A DNA stretch of 64,000 nt from Capnocytophaga sputigena (GCF_900446695.1 NZ_UAVP01000003.1:62001-126000); one strand, 5' to 3'. Positions 35,136-45,250 are shown, numbered from the stretch's first letter. Program-made: numbers and translations. Notes: a model not told the origin generated them from the letters alone.

Positions 35136-35932
35136 TGCAAAACTACATTGATATTTTAGCACTAAATCAGGATTTTCAAGAATTTATTTTTGATAAGAAA
35201 CTGTCAAGAATAACAGAAAATTGTTCTTTACTGACTGATTTCTCAAAGATTTACAAAGAAGAGTTATCGAAAATACCTTTTAGAACTAATCTTTTGGATA
35301 GTTTTAATGTAAACGAAAATGCACACAGTCGTTTGCTGATTTCATTGTTAAAATATAAACCTGTATTGCATCACTTTTTGAATTTTCTTACAAAGAAAAA
35401 ATTAAATTTTGATATATCTTTAATTGATAAACCTATTCTTACAGTAGAAAAATGGCGTATTGATGGACTTGTCCAAGAAGAAGGAAAATATGCTTTCATC
35501 ATAGAAAACAAGATTCATAATGCTGTTGAACAGAAAGAGCAAATTGGTCGTTACATTGATATATGCAAACAATTAGGGTATAAATTAAACCAGATTTATA
35601 TTCTATACCTAACACGTTATGCTGGAAATGAACCTACAATACAAACGTGGGGAAATTATAAAGAAAGTGATTTTGCAGGACGTTATGTAAAAATAGCCTA
35701 TAAAGAAGATATTATTGTTTGGCTTGAAGAATATTTACAAGCAATATCTGAAAGAGAAACTATTGTAAAAAGTGCAGTAATACAATATATAGATTATTTG
35801 AAGCACGTTTTTAATAGCAGAGAAATATTTAAAGAGATGGACAACAAGTTACAAGATTTCTTAGTTAAAAAGTTACAACTAACTGATGACAATAATGTTA
35901 AAAATATAGAATATTATTACCACAAAAATTAG
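35135..35932 (+). pseudogene. PD-(D/E)XK nuclease family protein (PDDEXK_4 type), N-terminal part, frameshifted
   Basis: The 265 residues contain the PDDEXK_4 signature: ENAHSRLL (61-68), Asp110 in WRIDGLV, and Glu124-x-Lys126 in IIENKI, so the nuclease core looks intact. Full members run on to about 400 residues, but here TAG (35930-35932) cuts the frame inside ACAAAAATTAG. Removing one A from the five A at 35924-35928 joins it to the next entry and gives about 407 residues with a smooth junction (HKISEIDELQKH). It is AT-rich, overlaps gldG by one base, and looks like a transferred defence- or repair-type nuclease gene. A sequencing error is an alternative. Confidence 0.7.
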
Positions 35933-36359
35933 TGAAATTGATGAGCTTCAAAAACATTTGAAAGCATTAGTTGAAATAACAAGAGAGAAATGTCTTTTTG
36001 AATGGAAAAACCGTTTACATTCACAAGAAGAATTTAAAAACTGTAATTTTGTAGTGAATACAGATGATAAATATCCTAATATTTATGTTGTACTTGAATA
36101 TAAAGGGAAATCTTTTGCTGCTGCAATTGAATATTACCGTTTAAATAATGAGATTTACTTTGGATTAGGGAGACATTTTTCTTCTCAAACTTTAAATGAA
36201 GAGATAAAGTACTTTTTCAGCGATTTTCTAAAAGATAGAGAATTTCAATCTAATGATTGGTGGTATGGCTGGAAAGATACTACTTTTCAAGAAGCTTATA
36301 CAGATTTTTCTTTTTTTCTCAAAGAAGTATTAGATAAATTAGAAACTCAAAATAATTAA
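35928..36359 (+). pseudogene. C-terminal part of the frameshifted PDDEXK_4 protein
   Basis: This frame opens at about 35910 and has no ATG at its beginning; the only early start-like codon is TTG 35958. Its sequence continues the upstream nuclease with a helical segment (ISEIDELQKHLKALVEITRE) and then a beta-rich part (FVVNTDDKYPNIYVVLEYKG, followed by YFGLGRHFSS and NDWWYGWKD), which matches the usual C-terminal region of such proteins. It ends eight bases before mnmA. It is most simply the tail of one gene interrupted by a one-base shift. Confidence 0.65.
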
Positions 36360-36367
36360 ATAATTAA

Positions 36368-37561
36368 ATGAAAAGAGTAGTAGTAGGACTTAGTGGGGGA
36401 GTAGATAGTAGCGTAGCTGCCTATTTGTTAAAAGAACAAGGCTATGAGGTAATAGGCCTTTTTATGAAAAATTGGCACGATGATTCAGTTACTATTTCCG
36501 ACGAATGTCCTTGGTTAGAAGATAGTAATGATGCGCTTTTAGTAGCCGAAAAACTCGGCATTCCATTCCAAACAGTGGATATGAGTGAGCCCTACAAAGC
36601 CCGTATTGTTGATTATATGTTCAATGAATACGAGCACGGTAGAACACCCAATCCCGATGTGTTATGTAATCGGGAAATCAAGTTTGATGTTTTTATGAAA
36701 CTTGCCCTTAGTTTAGGTGCCGATTATGTAGCAACAGGACATTATTGTCGCAAAGAAGAAATAGAAATAAACGGTAAAAAAATCTACCGATTGCTATCGG
36801 GGAAAGATGAAAATAAAGATCAATCATATTTCCTATGTCAGCTTTCACAAGAGCAACTTAGTAAAGCACTTTTCCCTATCGGGGAATTACAGAAATCAGA
36901 AGTAAGAGCCATTGCCAAAGCTCAAGATTTGATAACCGCTGATAAAAAAGATTCTCAGGGACTTTGCTTTGTAGGAAAAGTGCGTTTACCTGAGTTTCTA
37001 CAACAAAAACTACAACCCAAACAAGGCGATATTATTGAAATCCCCAATGATTGGAAAGGATATGCAGAATTTGATATGCTACGCCTTTTTGAAACTTATG
37101 AAGATGAATTAAAATATTTATCACAACGTTTTGTATATCAACCTGAAGACGGTAAAAAAGTAGGTACTCATCAAGGAGCTCATTATTTCACCAAAGGACA
37201 GCGCAAAGGCTTAAATGTGGGTGGAACCAAAGAACCTTTGTTCATCATAGAAACTGATATTGAGAAGAATATCATCTATACAGGACAAGGACATACACAT
37301 CGTGGATTATTCCGCAGTGCTTTGTTTATCGCAACCCCTGATGAACATTGGATTCGTGAAGATTTGGCATTAAAAGTATATGAATCGAAAGAGTTTATGG
37401 TACGTATACGCTATCGTCAGCCATTACAGAAAGCAGTTTTATACAAAGTGAAAAATGGTTTATATATTCATTTTTCAGAACCTCAAAGTGCTATTACTGA
37501 GGGACAATTTGCGGCTTGGTACAGCGGAGATGAATTGGTGGGTAGCGGTGTGATTTCATAG
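36368..37561 (+). CDS. mnmA: tRNA 2-thiouridine(34) synthase MnmA
   Basis: A 397-residue enzyme. The PP-loop SGGVDSS (9-15) binds ATP. The catalytic cysteines are Cys100 in [11 protein letters not shown] and Cys200 in SQGLCFVGK. The [16 protein letters not shown] region and the C-terminal beta barrel are normal. It thiolates U34 of tRNAs for Lys, Glu and Gln. An extra stretch between about 215 and 255 ([20 protein letters not shown]) lengthens it relative to E. coli (368 residues), as I recall from flavobacterial homologues. MnmE, which modifies the same base, is encoded at 60311-61726. Confidence 0.95.
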   Translation: MKRVVVGLSGGVDSSVAAYLLKEQGYEVIGLFMKNWHDDSVTISDECPWLEDSNDALLVAEKLGIPFQTVDMSEPYKARIVDYMFNEYEHGRTPNPDVLCNREIKFDVFMKLALSLGADYVATGHYCRKEEIEINGKKIYRLLSGKDENKDQSYFLCQLSQEQLSKALFPIGELQKSEVRAIAKAQDLITADKKDSQGLCFVGKVRLPEFLQQKLQPKQGDIIEIPNDWKGYAEFDMLRLFETYEDELKYLSQRFVYQPEDGKKVGTHQGAHYFTKGQRKGLNVGGTKEPLFIIETDIEKNIIYTGQGHTHRGLFRSALFIATPDEHWIREDLALKVYESKEFMVRIRYRQPLQKAVLYKVKNGLYIHFSEPQSAITEGQFAAWYSGDELVGSGVIS

Positions 37562-37628
37562 CAAAAAAACATCTTTACCAAATAAACTATAATGTATATT
37601 ATGTAAAATAGAGAATTGGAAAAAGGAT

Positions 37629-38921
37629 ATGAGAAAGGTACTTATCATCACTTATTATTGGGCACCTGCTGGCGGACCTGGTGTACAACGTTGGTTAAAA
37701 TTCGTAAAATATTTACGAGATTTTAATATAGAACCTATTGTATATATTCCTGAAAATCCAACTTATCCTATCATCGACAATGAAATAGGAAACGATTTGC
37801 CTACCGATATACAAATTATCAAACATCCTATATGGGAACCTTATACTTGGGCTTCATTATTCTCTAAAAAGAAAACCAAAAAAATTAGTTCAGGTATCAT
37901 TCCACGTAAAAAAGTTTCTATTTTAGATAAAGTATTACTTTGGATACGTGGTAATTGCTTCATTCCTGATGCTCGCAAATTCTGGGTAAAACCTTCTGTA
38001 AAGTATTTGAATAAGTTTATAAAAGAAAACCAGATAGAAACTATTATCACCACTTCACCTCCTCACAGCGTACACCTTATAGGCTATGAGTTAAAGAAAC
38101 AAATTTCTCATCTCAAATGGATTAGCGATTTCCGTGACCCGTGGACAACTATTGGTTATTACAAAGATTTACGCCTTACTAAATGGGCAGATAAACGTCA
38201 GCATTATTGGGAAAAAGAAGTGTTACAACAATCAGACTTGGTGATTACAACAAGTTTCAAGACGCAAAAAGACTTTCAGCAACTTACCAATACTCCTATC
38301 GAGGTGATTACCAATGGTTATGATGAGGAAAAAACAATCACCCCTCCCCTATCCAATAAATTCCTTATTTCGCATATAGGTTCCTTATTATCAGATAGAA
38401 ACCCCAAAATGTTGTGGAAAATATTAGCCGAATTAGTACGTGAGGAACCTCATTTTGCCGAAGATTTCACACTTTGTTTTGCAGGCAAAGTAAGTGAAGA
38501 AATCGAAGAAGATATTCGCCATAACGGACTTACTCCTTATTATATTAATAAAGGTTATATTAGCCATCAAGAAGCTATTAGTCTGCAAAAGCAATCGCAA
38601 GTATTGTTGCTCATCGAGATAGATTCTGAAGAAACACAAGGTATTATTGCGGGTAAATTATTTGAATATATGATTTCAGGACGACCTATTCTCGCCATAG
38701 GACCTCATAACTGGGATGTTACTCCTATTCTCACTGAAACACAAACAGGTACCTTTGTAGGATATACCGATGCCTCTCAAATGAAAGCCAAAATACTAGA
38801 GTTCTATCATCAATTTCAGCACAGAACACTTAAAACCAGCCCCACAAAAGTAGAACAGTACAGCCGTAAATCCCTTACTCAGCGGTTGGCTAAGTGCATA
38901 GAAAGCAATCTTTCAAGTTAA
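37629..38921 (+). CDS. Glycosyltransferase, GT-B fold (family 4-like)
   Basis: A 430-residue cytoplasmic glycosyltransferase. The N-terminal half starts with YYWAPAGGPGVQRWLKF, the acceptor-domain loop of GT4-like enzymes. The C-terminal half carries the nucleotide-sugar region with AGKLFEYMISGRPILAIGP, containing the Glu of the E-x7-E type motif. The sugar and acceptor are unknown; such enzymes build surface polysaccharides or glycans. No polysaccharide cluster surrounds it, and it stands alone 67 bases after mnmA. Confidence 0.82.
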   Translation: MRKVLIITYYWAPAGGPGVQRWLKFVKYLRDFNIEPIVYIPENPTYPIIDNEIGNDLPTDIQIIKHPIWEPYTWASLFSKKKTKKISSGIIPRKKVSILDKVLLWIRGNCFIPDARKFWVKPSVKYLNKFIKENQIETIITTSPPHSVHLIGYELKKQISHLKWISDFRDPWTTIGYYKDLRLTKWADKRQHYWEKEVLQQSDLVITTSFKTQKDFQQLTNTPIEVITNGYDEEKTITPPLSNKFLISHIGSLLSDRNPKMLWKILAELVREEPHFAEDFTLCFAGKVSEEIEEDIRHNGLTPYYINKGYISHQEAISLQKQSQVLLLIEIDSEETQGIIAGKLFEYMISGRPILAIGPHNWDVTPILTETQTGTFVGYTDASQMKAKILEFYHQFQHRTLKTSPTKVEQYSRKSLTQRLAKCIESNLSS

Positions 38922-38937
38922 ATTTTCTGCTAAAAAC

Positions 38938-38967
38938 TTGTCTTTTCAAAAAAATATACTACTTTTG
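38938..38967 (+). promoter_or_regulatory. Promoter of the YifB-family ATPase gene
   Basis: TTG at 38938-38940, 19 bp, TACTTTTG at 38960-38967, 26 bases before the ATG at 38994. Confidence 0.7.
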
Positions 38968-38993
38968 TCAAAAAAATAAATCAACCGAAGAAT

Positions 38994-40535
38994 ATGTTAG
39001 TAAAAGTATACGGAAGTGCAGTGTTTGGAGTAGAAGCTACTACCATTACTATAGAAGTAAATATTGTTAAAGGAATTGGCTATCACCTTGTTGGACTACC
39101 CGATATTGCTATTAAAGAAAGTAACTTTCGCATTGCTGCTGCCTTACAGAATACAGGGTATAAAATCCCAGGAAAGAAAATCACTATCAATATGGCTCCT
39201 GCCGATATGCGTAAAGAAGGTTCAGCCTATGATCTTAGTCTTGCAATAGGCATATTGGCTGCCAACGAACAAATACAAAGTGACGAGATAGAAAAATATA
39301 TTATTATGGGAGAACTCTCTTTAGATGGAGGACTACAACCTATCAAAGGAGCACTCCCTATTGCTATTCAAGCACGTAAAGAAGGTTTTAAAGGTTTTAT
39401 TTTGCCTGCACAAAACGCCAAAGAAGCTGCTATTGTAGATAATTTAGAGGTTTATGGTGTTGAAAATATCAAAGAAGTAATTGATTTTTTCAATGGTGAA
39501 AGAGAGCTTGTTCGTACAATAGTGGATACTCGTAAAGAATTTTATAAAAATTTAGAATTTCCTGAATTTGATTTTGCTGATGTAAAAGGACAAGAAACTG
39601 TAAAACGCTGTATGGAAATAGCTGCGGCAGGAGGTCATAACATCATTCTCATAGGTCCTCCTGGTTCTGGTAAAACAATGTTAGCCAAAAGATTACCTAG
39701 TATCCTCCCTCCTATGACACTTCACGAAGCTCTCGAAACTACTAAAATACATAGTGTTGTAGGTCGTATCAAAGATACAGGTTTGATGAGTCATCGTCCT
39801 TTCCGTAGTCCACATCACACAATTTCGGATGTAGCCCTTGTAGGGGGTGGTACATACCCTCAACCTGGTGAAATATCCTTAGCGCATAATGGTGTACTTT
39901 TCCTTGATGAATTGCCTGAATTTAAACGTGCTGTATTAGAAGTGATGCGTCAACCTTTAGAGGATAGAGAGGTTACTATTTCGCGTGCTAAATTCTCTAT
40001 CACATACCCTTCTTCATTTATGTTAGTAGCGAGTATGAACCCCAGCCCTAGTGGCTATTTCAATGATCCTGAGGCACCTGTAAACTCTACTCCTGCCGAA
40101 ATGCAACGTTATATGAGTAAGATTTCAGGTCCCCTATTAGATAGAATAGATATTCATATAGAAGTCAACCCTGTTCCTTTTGAAAAACTTTCTGATGATC
40201 GCAAAGGGGAAAGTAGCACCGAAATACGCAAGCGAGTAATTGCCGCGCGCAACATTCAAACAGAGCGTTTTAAAGAATATGAACACATTCATTACAACGC
40301 CCAAATGAATACTAAACAAATACAAAAATTCTGTAAAGTAAGTGAGGAATCTTTAAAACTTTTAAAAAATGCAATGATGAAACTCAACCTCTCCGCACGC
40401 GCTTATGATCGTATTTTGAAGGTAGCTCGTACTATTGCCGACTTAGAAGGTACTGAAAATGTACAACCTCACCACATAGGTGAAGCCATTCAGTATCGAA
40501 GTTTAGATCGTGAAGGATGGTTTGGTAACAGTTAA
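38994..40535 (+). CDS. YifB/ComM family Mg-chelatase-like AAA+ ATPase
   Basis: A 513-residue protein of the YifB/ComM family. An N-terminal Lon-protease-like domain (1-180) leads to the AAA+ domain with Walker A GPPGSGKT (221-228), Walker [11 protein letters not shown] and the SPHHTIS loop, then a Mg_chelatase C-terminal domain (about 410-508). The usual MNPCPCG cysteines are serines here ([11 protein letters not shown]). In Vibrio and others ComM is a hexameric helicase that promotes branch migration during natural transformation; the role in Flavobacteriia is untested. Two small envelope genes follow with gaps of 32 and 3 bases. Confidence 0.9.
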   Translation: MLVKVYGSAVFGVEATTITIEVNIVKGIGYHLVGLPDIAIKESNFRIAAALQNTGYKIPGKKITINMAPADMRKEGSAYDLSLAIGILAANEQIQSDEIEKYIIMGELSLDGGLQPIKGALPIAIQARKEGFKGFILPAQNAKEAAIVDNLEVYGVENIKEVIDFFNGERELVRTIVDTRKEFYKNLEFPEFDFADVKGQETVKRCMEIAAAGGHNIILIGPPGSGKTMLAKRLPSILPPMTLHEALETTKIHSVVGRIKDTGLMSHRPFRSPHHTISDVALVGGGTYPQPGEISLAHNGVLFLDELPEFKRAVLEVMRQPLEDREVTISRAKFSITYPSSFMLVASMNPSPSGYFNDPEAPVNSTPAEMQRYMSKISGPLLDRIDIHIEVNPVPFEKLSDDRKGESSTEIRKRVIAARNIQTERFKEYEHIHYNAQMNTKQIQKFCKVSEESLKLLKNAMMKLNLSARAYDRILKVARTIADLEGTENVQPHHIGEAIQYRSLDREGWFGNS

Positions 40536-40567
40536 CAATGGATAATTAACATTAATACACTATAACA

Positions 40568-41128
40568 ATGAAAAAAAATCTTATAGCGATAGCTACCATT
40601 TTTATTACTTTGGTAGCTTGTAACACAAGCAACAAAATCGATACTGATGAAGCTACTACACTCATCACCGAATATTTAGAGGAAAACCCTCTCTATGAAA
40701 CCGGCAAATTCAATACTAATAAACAAAAATTAGTAACCAATAAGGATAAAGAACTCATTGAGAGCATTCAGCGATTATCTGATGAGGGATTGATAGCTAT
40801 CAACAATGAAAAAACACGTAAAAAGTGGTTTTCTAAGGATAGTGTATATGTGATCTCCCCTACCCTAACTGAAGAGGCTCTCCCTTATTTAGTAAAACAA
40901 AACAAAAATAGTGCTCAAGTAAAGACCATTATCTACAAACTAAATAATAAAAAAATAACTCTCGAAAAAAGTACTGAAAAAATGGCTACTTGTGTAGTAG
41001 TTTTAGATAAGGAAAAAACTCCTTTCTATAGTTTTGGAAAAGACCCCTATCCCAATAGCAACTTTATTACTCAAAAGTTTAAACTAAAATACAACGAGAA
41101 ATCAGGGTGGAAAATCATAAAAAAATAA
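40568..41128 (+). CDS. Hypothetical lipoprotein
   Basis: A 186-residue protein with a lipoprotein signal: hydrophobic 5-16 and Cys18 in LVACNTS. The mature part is lysine-rich and contains TLTEEALPYLV and a C-terminal GWKIIKK. No family is recognised. It lies 32 bases after the YifB-type gene and three before a small membrane protein gene, and may share their transcript. Confidence 0.7.
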   Translation: MKKNLIAIATIFITLVACNTSNKIDTDEATTLITEYLEENPLYETGKFNTNKQKLVTNKDKELIESIQRLSDEGLIAINNEKTRKKWFSKDSVYVISPTLTEEALPYLVKQNKNSAQVKTIIYKLNNKKITLEKSTEKMATCVVVLDKEKTPFYSFGKDPYPNSNFITQKFKLKYNEKSGWKIIKK

Positions 41129-41131
41129 ACT

Positions 41132-41569
41132 ATGAAAAATTTTAGTATCCTTACTCTCATACAAGCTGTAATGAGCCTCATTTCAGCTATCCTTATCTCT
41201 AAAATGTCGTTTATAGGTAAGATAGGGGTAAGTACTTTCTACAGCCAGTATGCAGTGTTTAAAACGTGGTGGAAAACAGCTATTTTGCTATTTATAGTAC
41301 AATTTATCTTACTGTTATTTCTGCAAACTTTCCGCTCAAGAGTAAGTTCAGGATTTGCTCGTGCTTTAGCAGTTTTACTTGCTGTTATAGGGGCTGTAGG
41401 GTTCTATCTCTCCTATGTAGATTTCACCACTACTTCTCATAAGATGATGAAATTCAGTTTTCATTTTGGATTTTATCTCTTTTGGATAGCGTGGCTCATT
41501 ACTTGTGGTTATTTTCTTTTAGCCAAGGAAGCAAAGCAAACGCTCCCCCCCCAAGAAGAAGTGTTATAG
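41132..41569 (+). CDS. Small four-TM membrane protein, overlapping its convergent neighbour
   Basis: A 145-residue protein with four hydrophobic segments (about 7-26, 48-66, 78-97 and 107-127). It resembles DUF4293-type proteins in size and layout but I cannot assign the family. Its last 71 bases overlap, on the opposite strand, the 3' end of the flippase-like gene ending at 41499, including the P/Q/E-rich tail. It starts three bases after the lipoprotein gene. Function unknown. Confidence 0.65.
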   Translation: MKNFSILTLIQAVMSLISAILISKMSFIGKIGVSTFYSQYAVFKTWWKTAILLFIVQFILLLFLQTFRSRVSSGFARALAVLLAVIGAVGFYLSYVDFTTTSHKMMKFSFHFGFYLFWIAWLITCGYFLLAKEAKQTLPPQEEVL

Positions 41570-42455
41570 CAAATTGTGAAGTCCAAACAAGCCATCCAAA
41601 AGCTGTACCTATAGGAGTTGGAACTCCAAAGAGAAATAATACTTCTGCTATAAAAAATGGGTAAGCACCAAATCCTGCATTAGTAAAAGTCATAGCAAAA
41701 CTACCTATGACAAAAGCTGTAAGTACGTTTGGTAAACTTATATTAGTAGTCTCTGGTAAGGCGAAGAAAGGAATATAAAACATCAAAAAGTACATTGCCC
41801 ATATAAATAATGTATGCGCCAAAAAAATCCAACGATGGCGTATTTTCAACACTGAAAATACGCCTTCTTTTATACCGTTTAAAAACGTCTTCACTTTTAT
41901 AAAAAACTTGCGTTCTGAAGTATATATAAGGTATAAGAAAATCACAAACGATAGCCCTCCTATTAGCAAAATCCACAAGAGTTTTTCAAACGGAATTTTA
42001 GAAAGTATAAAGTTGCTTATCACCTCAAATTGCAATACAAAAGCTGTAGCGGTAAACAAAAATAACAAAAGTAAATCAATCACACGTTCAGAGATAATCG
42101 TTCCAAATGATTTTTCAAAAGGTACTCCATCATAATTGCTTACTAATAAAGCCCGTGATACTTCACCTGAACGCGGTATGGTTACATTTACTAAATACCC
42201 CATAAACACTGCCATTATTCGATGTAATAAAGAAGTTTTATACCCCATTGGTCTAAACATCAATTCCCAACGAACTGCTCGCGATATATCTGCTAAGAAT
42301 CCTAAAAACACAGCTAAAATTATATAAAAATAATCAGCAACAAGAAATGTTTTTTTTATCTCAGTAAATTGTTCTTCAGTAAATTGCTGATAAGCATACC
42401 AACATAAAAACCCTCCCACAAGTAGTGGAAGGGTAATCTTTAACCATTTTTTCAT
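41499..42455 (-). CDS. Lysylphosphatidylglycerol synthase TM domain / UPF0104 family membrane protein
   Basis: A 318-residue protein with about eight membrane segments and the UPF0104/AglD-like pattern, including [19 protein letters not shown] near residue 50 and [26 protein letters not shown]-type sequence near 100 (only its start, [15 protein letters not shown], is diagnostic). The family includes the flippase half of MprF and glycan- or lipid-related proteins. The synthase half of MprF is absent. Its start overlaps the panD stop by four bases, so the two genes are coupled, and its 3' end overlaps a convergent gene by 71 bases. Confidence 0.82.
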   Translation of the reverse strand: MKKWLKITLPLLVGGFLCWYAYQQFTEEQFTEIKKTFLVADYFYIILAVFLGFLADISRAVRWELMFRPMGYKTSLLHRIMAVFMGYLVNVTIPRSGEVSRALLVSNYDGVPFEKSFGTIISERVIDLLLLFLFTATAFVLQFEVISNFILSKIPFEKLLWILLIGGLSFVIFLYLIYTSERKFFIKVKTFLNGIKEGVFSVLKIRHRWIFLAHTLFIWAMYFLMFYIPFFALPETTNISLPNVLTAFVIGSFAMTFTNAGFGAYPFFIAEVLFLFGVPTPIGTAFGWLVWTSQFAITLLLGGGAFALLPWLKENNHK

Positions 42456-42802
42456 TCCAAAAGATTTGTTTGTTCATTAGGGAAGATTATAGAAGGTTTA
42501 AAGGTTTTTGCTTCTTCAAAATCCATTAAAGCATACGAGATGATAATTACTATATCTCCTCTTTGTACCCTACGCGCTGCAGGTCCATTTAGTACAATAG
42601 CTCCTGAATTTCGTTTCCCTTTGATGATATAAGTATCAAAACGTTCCCCATTATTCACATTTACTATTGATACTTTCTCACCTTCTATCATTCCTGCAGC
42701 CTCTACCAAAGCTTCATCTATGGTAATGCTACCTATGTAATCTAAATCTGCCCCTGTAACTTTCACACGGTGAATTTTAGATTTCAATACTTCTATTTGC
42801 AT
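42452..42802 (-). CDS. panD: Aspartate 1-decarboxylase proenzyme
   Basis: A 116-residue pyruvoyl enzyme. The self-cleavage site Gly24-Ser25 in YIGSITID, Lys9, the catalytic Tyr in FDTYIIKG, and the NGPAARRV block are present. It converts aspartate to beta-alanine for pantothenate and CoA synthesis in the cytoplasm. Other pantothenate genes (panB, panC) are not in the window. It heads a two-gene unit with the flippase-like membrane protein gene, overlapping by four bases. Confidence 0.95.
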   Translation of the reverse strand: MQIEVLKSKIHRVKVTGADLDYIGSITIDEALVEAAGMIEGEKVSIVNVNNGERFDTYIIKGKRNSGAIVLNGPAARRVQRGDIVIIISYALMDFEEAKTFKPSIIFPNEQTNLLE

Positions 42803-42825
42803 TTTTATTGTATTAAAAAACGCGG

Positions 42826-42856
42826 CAAAAGTAGGAATAATTTGTCAATTAGCCAA
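42826..42856 (-). promoter_or_regulatory. panD: Promoter of panD
   Basis: On the minus strand, TTG (42856-42854), 20 bp, TACTTTTG (42833-42826), 24 bases before the ATG at 42802. Confidence 0.7.
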
Positions 42857-42968
42857 TTTGTTAAATTATCATTTTGTTAATTTATTAATTTCAAAATTCT
42901 AAACAAACTGATTATGAGTAATATACAAAACTTCTTTATATTATTCTTTTTATTTTATTGCATAACAA

Positions 42969-42999
42969 TTGTATATATCAAAAAAAACATCTACCTTTG
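42969..42999 (+). promoter_or_regulatory. sucD: Promoter of sucD
   Basis: TTG at 42969-42971, 20 bp, TACCTTTG at 42992-42999. This excludes starts before about 43006 and supports ATG 43029. Confidence 0.7.
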
Positions 43000-43028
43000 C
43001 TTCTGTTAAAACTAAAAAAACAAATACA

Positions 43029-43904
43029 ATGAGTGTATTAGTCAACAAAAATTCTAAAATTATTGTACAAGGCTTTACTGGTAGTGAGGGTACTTTTCAC
43101 GCCGAACAAATGATTGCTTATGGCACTAACATTGTAGGTGGTATAACCCCTAATAAAGGCGGACAAACGCACTTAGGAAAGCCCGTATTCAATACTGTTG
43201 CCGATGCCGTAAAAGCTACCGGTGCTGATGTTTCTATCATTTTCGTACCTCCTGCCTTTGCTGCCGATGCTATTATGGAAGCTGCTGATGCTGGTATCAA
43301 AGTGATTATCACTATTACTGAAGGCATTCCTGTTGCCGATATGGTAAAAGTAGCTGCCTACATCAAAAATCGTGAGTGCCGTTTGGTAGGTCCTAACTGT
43401 CCTGGAGTCATTACTCCTGAGGAAGCAAAAGTAGGTATTATGCCTGGCTTTATCTTCAAAAAGGGAAATGTAGGTATTGTTTCTAAATCGGGAACTCTTA
43501 CCTATGAGGCAGCCGATCAAATTGTACGTCAAGGTTTAGGTATTACTACTGCTATCGGTATAGGTGGTGACCCTATCATCGGGACTACTACTAAAGAAGC
43601 TGTAGAACTACTGATGAACGACCCTGAAACTCATTGTATTGTAATGATAGGTGAGATAGGAGGCCAGTTAGAACCTGAAGCAGCTCGTTGGATCAAAGCT
43701 AATGGCAACCAAAAACCTGTAGTGAGCTTTATAGCAGGTGAAACAGCACCTAAAGGGCGTACTATGGGGCACGCTGGAGCTATTGTAGGTGGTGCCGATG
43801 ATACTGCCGAAGCTAAAAAACGTATCTTGAGAGAATGCGGTATCCACGTAGTCGATTCACCTGCTAAAATAGGTGAAAAAGTAGCTGAAATACTCAAAAA
43901 ATAG
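43029..43904 (+). CDS. sucD: Succinyl-CoA ligase (ADP-forming) alpha subunit
   Basis: A 291-residue alpha subunit. The CoA-binding [13 protein letters not shown] region near the N-terminus, [10 protein letters not shown], and the phosphohistidine His248 in GHAGAIVGG are all present. Together with SucC it converts succinyl-CoA to succinate in the TCA cycle, making ATP or GTP. sucC is not next door, unlike in many bacteria, so the subunits are encoded at separate loci. A start at 42969 would overlap the promoter, so ATG 43029 ([10 protein letters not shown]) is chosen. A terminator follows. Confidence 0.95.
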   Translation: MSVLVNKNSKIIVQGFTGSEGTFHAEQMIAYGTNIVGGITPNKGGQTHLGKPVFNTVADAVKATGADVSIIFVPPAFAADAIMEAADAGIKVIITITEGIPVADMVKVAAYIKNRECRLVGPNCPGVITPEEAKVGIMPGFIFKKGNVGIVSKSGTLTYEAADQIVRQGLGITTAIGIGGDPIIGTTTKEAVELLMNDPETHCIVMIGEIGGQLEPEAARWIKANGNQKPVVSFIAGETAPKGRTMGHAGAIVGGADDTAEAKKRILRECGIHVVDSPAKIGEKVAEILKK

Positions 43905-43924
43905 AAATACTCAAACTGTTTAAT

Positions 43925-43972
43925 AACTGTCTAAAAAGGTTTCCTATATACACTTTTTAGACAGTTTTTTTG
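43925..43972 (+). terminator. Intrinsic terminator after sucD
   Basis: The perfect 13-bp arms AACTGTCTAAAAA (43925-43937) and TTTTTAGACAGTT (43954-43966) are followed by a T run. Confidence 0.85.
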
Positions 43973-43980
43973 TGCTATTT

Positions 43981-44011
43981 TTGATTAACTCATTCAATAT
44001 TTGTACTTTTG
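43981..44011 (+). promoter_or_regulatory. Promoter of the class C beta-lactamase-like gene
   Basis: TTG at 43981-43983, 20 bp, TACTTTTG at 44004-44011. It lies 29 bases before ATG 44041 and rules out an in-frame upstream ATG at 43972. Confidence 0.7.
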
Positions 44012-44040
44012 CGCCCCGAAAAGTAAAACATTACATTACA

Positions 44041-45192
44041 ATGAAAAAACTAATATCTATTGTTTTGATTTCTACAATTATATCTTTCTTCAACAACCTT
44101 TTTGGTCAAAAAAAACTACTTGATACTGATGTATTCCGAAAAAACCCTTCTGAGGTAACTTCTTTTGAAGAAGCTCAAAAAGAAGCTGAAAAAATATTGC
44201 AATACCTCATACAAGAAGAATTAATTCCTGGAGCCTCTATCACAGTTACCAAACAAGGAAAAACAATATGGCAAAGCGGATATGGATATGCTGACCTTTC
44301 TAAAAAGACACCTATTGACCCTAAAACTACAATTTTTAGGGTGGCAAGTATGTCTAAAGCTATTACTGGGGTTGTTTTAGCTCGTTTGCAAGAACAGAAA
44401 AAATTCGATTGGAATATGTCTCTCTACGAATATATACCCGATTTCCCTGAAAAACCTTTTGATTTTACTGTGAAACAATTAGCAGGACACTTAGCAGGAA
44501 TTCGCTCCTACAAAGCTAATGAATATACACTCAACAAGCCTTATACTATAGCACAAGGAGTTGATTTGTTTAAGGATGATATCTTACAATCTGCCCCTGG
44601 CACAAAGTTCTTGTATAGCAGTTATGGCATCAACCTTATTTCATTAGCTATTGAAAAATGTCTCAACAAAAAGTTTGAAGATGTAGCCAAAGAAGAAGTT
44701 TTTAAACCTCTAAATATGTGGCGTACTTTCCCCGATAGAGGTAAAATTATTCAAGATGAAGCTATTCCTTACACGCGTAGTAAAAAAGGATTGGATAAAG
44801 CTACCGATGTGAATAACTATTTCAAGCTTGCGGGCGGTGGTTTTCTTTCTACATCCAATGATATAGCAAAAATGGGTACAGCTATAGAACGCCATAACTT
44901 TCTTTCTCAACCTATCGAAAACGAAATGCTTAAAAAACAATGTACCATAGACGATACTGAAATAAGTTATGGTATTGGCTGGCAAGTCCAACGCGATTGG
45001 AACGGACGTGATTATTTTGGTCATACAGGTATGGGGGTAGGAGGATTTGGCTGGTTATCAGTATATCCTAATGAAGAAGTTGTAATAGTAATGCTCTTCA
45101 ATGTAACCGACCCACAAATTAGTATCTATTTGCAGCGTCTCACCGATTTTATTTTAGAAGGAGCTGAACATATCCCTTCTATTTATGAATAA
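44041..45192 (+). CDS. Secreted serine hydrolase, class C beta-lactamase / penicillin-binding-protein fold
   Basis: A 383-residue protein with a signal peptide (about 1-22, cut near FGQ). The active-site motif Ser103-x-x-Lys106 (SMSK), a YSSYG second motif in place of Tyr-Ala-Asn, and HTG in GHTGMGVGG as the KTG equivalent are visible. This is the broad Beta-lactamase (PF00144) family, which includes esterases, D-aminopeptidases and carboxypeptidases. Actual beta-lactam hydrolysis cannot be claimed from these motifs. It acts in the periplasm. It is a single-gene unit, and the next gene starts 58 bases later. Confidence 0.87.
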   Translation: MKKLISIVLISTIISFFNNLFGQKKLLDTDVFRKNPSEVTSFEEAQKEAEKILQYLIQEELIPGASITVTKQGKTIWQSGYGYADLSKKTPIDPKTTIFRVASMSKAITGVVLARLQEQKKFDWNMSLYEYIPDFPEKPFDFTVKQLAGHLAGIRSYKANEYTLNKPYTIAQGVDLFKDDILQSAPGTKFLYSSYGINLISLAIEKCLNKKFEDVAKEEVFKPLNMWRTFPDRGKIIQDEAIPYTRSKKGLDKATDVNNYFKLAGGGFLSTSNDIAKMGTAIERHNFLSQPIENEMLKKQCTIDDTEISYGIGWQVQRDWNGRDYFGHTGMGVGGFGWLSVYPNEEVVIVMLFNVTDPQISIYLQRLTDFILEGAEHIPSIYE

Positions 45193-45250
45193 GCATTTTA
45201 CTTTTTTATTCTGTGATTTTTCTTACCTTTTCCCTAAAAAATATTTCACA

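Noticed and set aside
42969-43028. Longer N-terminus for SucD
   Set aside because: The extension overlaps the TTG and TAnnTTTG promoter boxes and adds residues unlike SucD.
43173-43532. 119-codon open frame on the minus strand
   Set aside because: It is antisense to the CoA-binding part of sucD and shows no family features.
44041-45192. Antibiotic-resistance beta-lactamase
   Set aside because: The motifs (SMSK, YSSYG, HTG) fit the broad serine-hydrolase family and do not prove beta-lactam hydrolysis.
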